Of a stretch of 22,442 bases of DNA, positions 20,325 through 22,442 are shown in pieces. Where the stretch lies: IMG/VR virus record IMGVR_UViG_3300032116_001409, positions 1 to 22,442 of that record, one strand, 5' to 3'. Within the stretch, counting starts at the first letter, position 1. Every line of letters starts with the position of its first letter. The translations under genes were made by a program, and so were the position numbers. The stretch comes from a virus. A model generated the notes under the pieces. The model was not told the origin of the DNA, ran no database searches, and worked only from the letters and a program-made list of their open reading frames with translations.

Positions 20325-20881
20325 CACCAGCCCCCGTTCCAGCTACTGGCGGCCAGTAGCGTTTCGAATCCCTGCGGCAGCTCGACCGCGGATCCGTCCG
20401 CGAGGATCCCGCGATTCTCGAACGCGTGGAGGACGTACATCAGCAAGGCCGATTTGAGCGTGGGCTCGATCTCGGTCCCGGGGGCGACGCCGGCCCAGTA
20501 GGCGGCGGCGACCTTCCCTGACGGAACGGCGTCGAACGTGACGGTCGCCGGCATCGCGTCCGAGTCGACCTCGTACTCCGTCGCGTTGACCTCCACCTCG
20601 TCGGCCGTCACGACCAGGTCGTGATCGTCGTCGACGAGCAGAGGCGGGGCCGGGAGGTCGAGCACCGCCGGGGCGGTCTGCCAGGTGGCGCGGTATTGGG
20701 TGGCGACGAGCGTCAGGCCGAGCCGCCGCTCGATCAGCCGGCGGCCGGTGGCGATCGCCCGCAGGAGGAACGCGTCGAACTCCGTCTGGTCCGGCATCAG
20801 CCCGACTTGCTGCCGGGCCTCGGTCAGGCTGACAGGCTCGACGACAGGCCATTCGAGGACCTTGATCGTATCGGGTCGCAT
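20324..20881 (-). CDS. Head-tail connector protein (HK97 gp6-like)
   Basis: The product is 185 aa. It opens with VVEPVSLTEARQQVGLMPDQ and TEFDAFLLRAIATGRRLIER, the hallmark 'P(V)sL.EA...L.....D..L..lI..Ar..iE' helix set of gp6-type adaptors. LVATQYRATWQ, a beta insert (DDDHDLVVTADEVEVNATEY) and a C-terminal helix pair (PTLKSALLMYVLHAFENRGI) follow. Such proteins form a ring under the portal. It starts at ATG 20881, sharing its A with the stop of the preceding small head gene. Confidence 0.8.
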   Translation of the reverse strand: MRPDTIKVLEWPVVEPVSLTEARQQVGLMPDQTEFDAFLLRAIATGRRLIERRLGLTLVATQYRATWQTAPAVLDLPAPPLLVDDDHDLVVTADEVEVNATEYEVDSDAMPATVTFDAVPSGKVAAAYWAGVAPGTEIEPTLKSALLMYVLHAFENRGILADGSAVELPQGFETLLAASSWNGGW

Positions 20882-21069
20882 TAGCGGGTCTCCACGTTCG
20901 ACCGGGCCTCGACCGCCCTCTCGGCCCCTTCGGCAGCGAGGAACGTCCGCTGCGTGTCCGCGACGGCGATCCCCTCCGACTTCAGCGTCTGGGCCAGCGT
21001 GGGCGTTGCGTGGATCACCTCGCCGGCCCGGTAGCCGCGGTAGGCCTTCAGTAATCGCAGGGCTTCCAC
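20881..21069 (-). CDS. Small head-associated protein
   Basis: The product is 62 aa. A GGAGG four bases before GTG 21069 fixes a GTG start. The sequence ALRLLKAYRGYRAGEVIHAT followed by PTLAQTLKSEGIAVADTQ resembles the short 'Y.GY..GE.I......A..L...GIA' proteins often found between the capsid and connector genes of HK97-type phages. Function not established; possibly a head-assembly accessory. A strong hairpin lies between it and the capsid gene. Confidence 0.65.
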   Translation of the reverse strand: MEALRLLKAYRGYRAGEVIHATPTLAQTLKSEGIAVADTQRTFLAAEGAERAVEARSNVETR

Positions 21070-21087
21070 GTTGCCTCCGTTAGCGTT

Positions 21088-21123
21088 GACGGCCGGGCCG
21101 GCATCCCTGCCAGCCCGGCCGTC
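21088..21123 (-). terminator. Strong hairpin downstream of the major capsid gene
   Basis: GACGGCCGGGC (21088-21098) and GCCCGGCCGTC (21113-21123) are perfect 11-base inverted repeats. Inside, GGC/GCC adds three pairs after one mismatch, leaving the loop ATCCCT. It begins about 28 bases after the capsid stop and is not followed by a T-run on the minus strand. It may act as a partial terminator or an mRNA-stabilising stem that raises capsid yield over the downstream connectors. Confidence 0.6.
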
Positions 21124-21151
21124 ATCTTGTCGTGGTCTCGGGCTGAATCAA

Positions 21152-22348
21152 TCAGTCGATGATCAGCTTCGAGACGAACTCGGGAGCGTGGTTCGCGATG
21201 CCGACCCGCTGCTTCGCCACGAACACCGTCTGGTCGTTCAAGGCCTGGAGCTCGCGGAGGGCTTCCACCCGGAGGCCGGAAGCCTTGACCGCGACGGCGG
21301 TCGCCATCGAGAAGTCGCCATAAAGGGCGATCGTCCCGGCGGGGAGGCCGTTCGTGACGTAGACCGGCCGGCCGTAGACGGTCGGCTGCATCGCGTCGGA
21401 GATCATGGCGGCCCCGGTTCCGGCGTGGGCTGCCAGGAGAGCACCGAACCCGACCGGCGAGACCACCCAGGCGGTATTCATCGCGAGCGGATCGATCTGG
21501 CCGACCATCTGCGCGAGCTCGGTCGCCGTGGTGTCGTTGGCCGAGGCCACGACTACGTTGTTCGTCACCTCGCCGACGAGGCCGTCGATCCCGGCGGTCG
21601 CGTCGCCCTGGAGCCAGGCATAGTCGATCTTCGACGCGAACGCGTTACCCGTGTTCGTGCTGAAGAGCTGGGCCACGTCGACGACACTGTCCTCGATCAA
21701 GTCGTTCGAGACGGCCGTCGCCTTCCGGAGACCGAACAGCGTCACGTCGACGCCACTGGTCGCGAGGTCGGCGGGGGTCACCGCGCCAGCCTCGGCGTAG
21801 AACGCGGCAGCACCTTCGGCGACCTTCGGGAGCGTGAGCTTCTTCGCGATCGTGTTAAACACGGCCGCGACCCGGAGGCCGACTGACTGGCGGTTAAGGA
21901 CGTTGATGATCGAGCCGTAGAGCTCGGCCGGAGCGGTCAGCTCCGCGCCCGCCTCGTCGTACGTCGGGCTGGTCTCGCCCATGGCCCGCAGCTCGCCGCG
22001 GGCCAGGCTGCGGAGGTAGTTGCCGGCGACGATGGCGGAGTTGCCCGTCTCGAAGCCCTGGACGTTACCGGCCCGGACGTGGATCGCCGGGGCCTTCCGG
22101 GCGGCCGGGGCCTTTGCGTCGGAGTCGCTCGACCGGACCGACTTCAACACCTCGAGCTTCGCGTCGAGATCACGCTCGGCCTGCGCCTGGGCGCCGACCT
22201 CGTCGGCCCGCTTCGACAGCTCGGCCATGCGCTCCTCGACCTGCGCCCTCTCGGCGTCGCTCGTCGGCTCGACGGAGCGGAGGGTCTCGATCTCTGACGA
22301 AATCGAAACGGATTCGTCCTGGAGGCGGGCGAGCTTGGCGCTGGGCAT
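21152..22348 (-). CDS. HK97-fold major capsid protein
   Basis: This 398-aa protein starts at ATG 22348, with AGGA about 9 bases upstream; the longer frame beyond it (MSGVRIPPTG) is unsupported. Residues 1-75 form a coiled coil (KLARLQDESVSISSEIETLR, ERAQVEERMAELSKRADEVG), the delta scaffold domain of HK97-type capsids, followed by a linker where a protease would cut. From about 115 the HK97 fold follows: YLRSLARGELRAM, PAELYGSIINVLNRQSVGLR, LTLPKVAEGAAAFYAEAGAV, FGLRKATAVSNDLIEDSVVD, and the P-domain end LYGDFSMATAVAVKASGLRV. No separate scaffold gene is needed. Forms the icosahedral head. Confidence 0.92.
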   Translation of the reverse strand: MPSAKLARLQDESVSISSEIETLRSVEPTSDAERAQVEERMAELSKRADEVGAQAQAERDLDAKLEVLKSVRSSDSDAKAPAARKAPAIHVRAGNVQGFETGNSAIVAGNYLRSLARGELRAMGETSPTYDEAGAELTAPAELYGSIINVLNRQSVGLRVAAVFNTIAKKLTLPKVAEGAAAFYAEAGAVTPADLATSGVDVTLFGLRKATAVSNDLIEDSVVDVAQLFSTNTGNAFASKIDYAWLQGDATAGIDGLVGEVTNNVVVASANDTTATELAQMVGQIDPLAMNTAWVVSPVGFGALLAAHAGTGAAMISDAMQPTVYGRPVYVTNGLPAGTIALYGDFSMATAVAVKASGLRVEALRELQALNDQTVFVAKQRVGIANHAPEFVSKLIID

Positions 22349-22388
22349 GGTCGGGGTTCCTGTGGGTGGTATTCGGACGCCACTCACA

Positions 22389-22442
22389 CTACGGCCGGCC
22401 TGCGGCGGAGAATCTCGCGCGGCGTTCTATCGTAGGACGAAA
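22389..22442 (-). CDS. Possible C-terminal end of an upstream head gene
   Basis: From the right edge one minus-strand frame reads FRPTIERRARFSAAGRP and stops at 22389. A second frame (SSYDRTPREILRRRPAVV) stops at 22384. Either could be the tail of a capsid protease or portal gene, which would be expected directly upstream of the capsid gene. Too short to decide. Confidence 0.25.
   Translation of the reverse strand, partial: FRPTIERRARFSAAGRP

Noticed and set aside
22349-22387. N-terminal extension of the capsid protein (SGVRIPP) as a tRNA remnant
   Set aside because: The phrase resembles antisense tRNA translations, but no T-loop or acceptor structure is present.
1-22442. CRISPR arrays, diversity-generating retroelement, transposase genes
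   Set aside because: No regularly spaced direct repeats, reverse transcriptase or transposase motifs were seen.

Overview
This window is a stretch of a GC-rich, temperate, long-tailed (siphovirus-type) phage genome. The host cannot be fixed from sequence alone. High GC, a tRNA-Arg attachment core and cysteine-motif tail-tip proteins make a planctomycete-like host a reasonable but weak guess. Nearly every gene lies on the minus strand with ATGA, GTGA or TGATG overlaps, so the window is best read from high to low coordinates. The one clear plus-strand gene is the integrase.

Right part (22348 to 12821): a virion assembly module in canonical order. It holds an HK97-fold major capsid protein with a built-in coiled-coil scaffold, a small head protein, a head-tail connector, a head-closure protein, an HK97 gp10-like neck protein, a tail-completion protein and three consecutive small proteins in the tail-tube slot. 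Then come the tail assembly chaperones G and G-T, joined by a -1 frameshift at an A7 run, the tape measure protein and tail-tip proteins. One tail-tip gene is strikingly AT-richer than its surroundings. Four small or enzymatic genes follow (12834 to 10511), including a calcineurin-type phosphoesterase and a dATP/dGTP diphosphohydrolase-like protein.

Middle (10535 to 9235): a tyrosine integrase on the plus strand and a 389-base non-coding stretch carrying the 3' part of a tRNA-Arg(ACG) gene (the presumptive attP core) plus a strong intrinsic terminator. Phage genes continue on both sides of this attP, so the sequence is most simply a free or circularly permuted phage genome rather than an integrated prophage.

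Left part (9234 to 1): an early operon. It has an excisionase-like HTH protein, several small unknowns, a Sak4/RecA-like ATPase, a DUF669-like SSB with a DDDIPF tail, a winged-helix protein, a lambda-O-like initiator whose linker DNA folds into a cloverleaf palindrome beside an AT-rich tract (candidate origin), and a RusA resolvase. It runs into an HTH protein and a tail-fibre cluster (collagen-like fibre, small beta proteins, a lectin-like protein). Terminase, portal and protease probably lie off the left end and would join back to the capsid gene on a circular map.

The most unusual item is at 3966-4346: two sequences with integron attC architecture (R''-5-L''(8, one extra base)-loop-L'(7)-6-R'). 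The second bounds a 275-base unit (4066-4340) whose first bases pair perfectly with its own R'' box, as in a mobile integron gene cassette. It carries a 67-aa zinc-ribbon-like ORF, and no integron integrase is present in the window.
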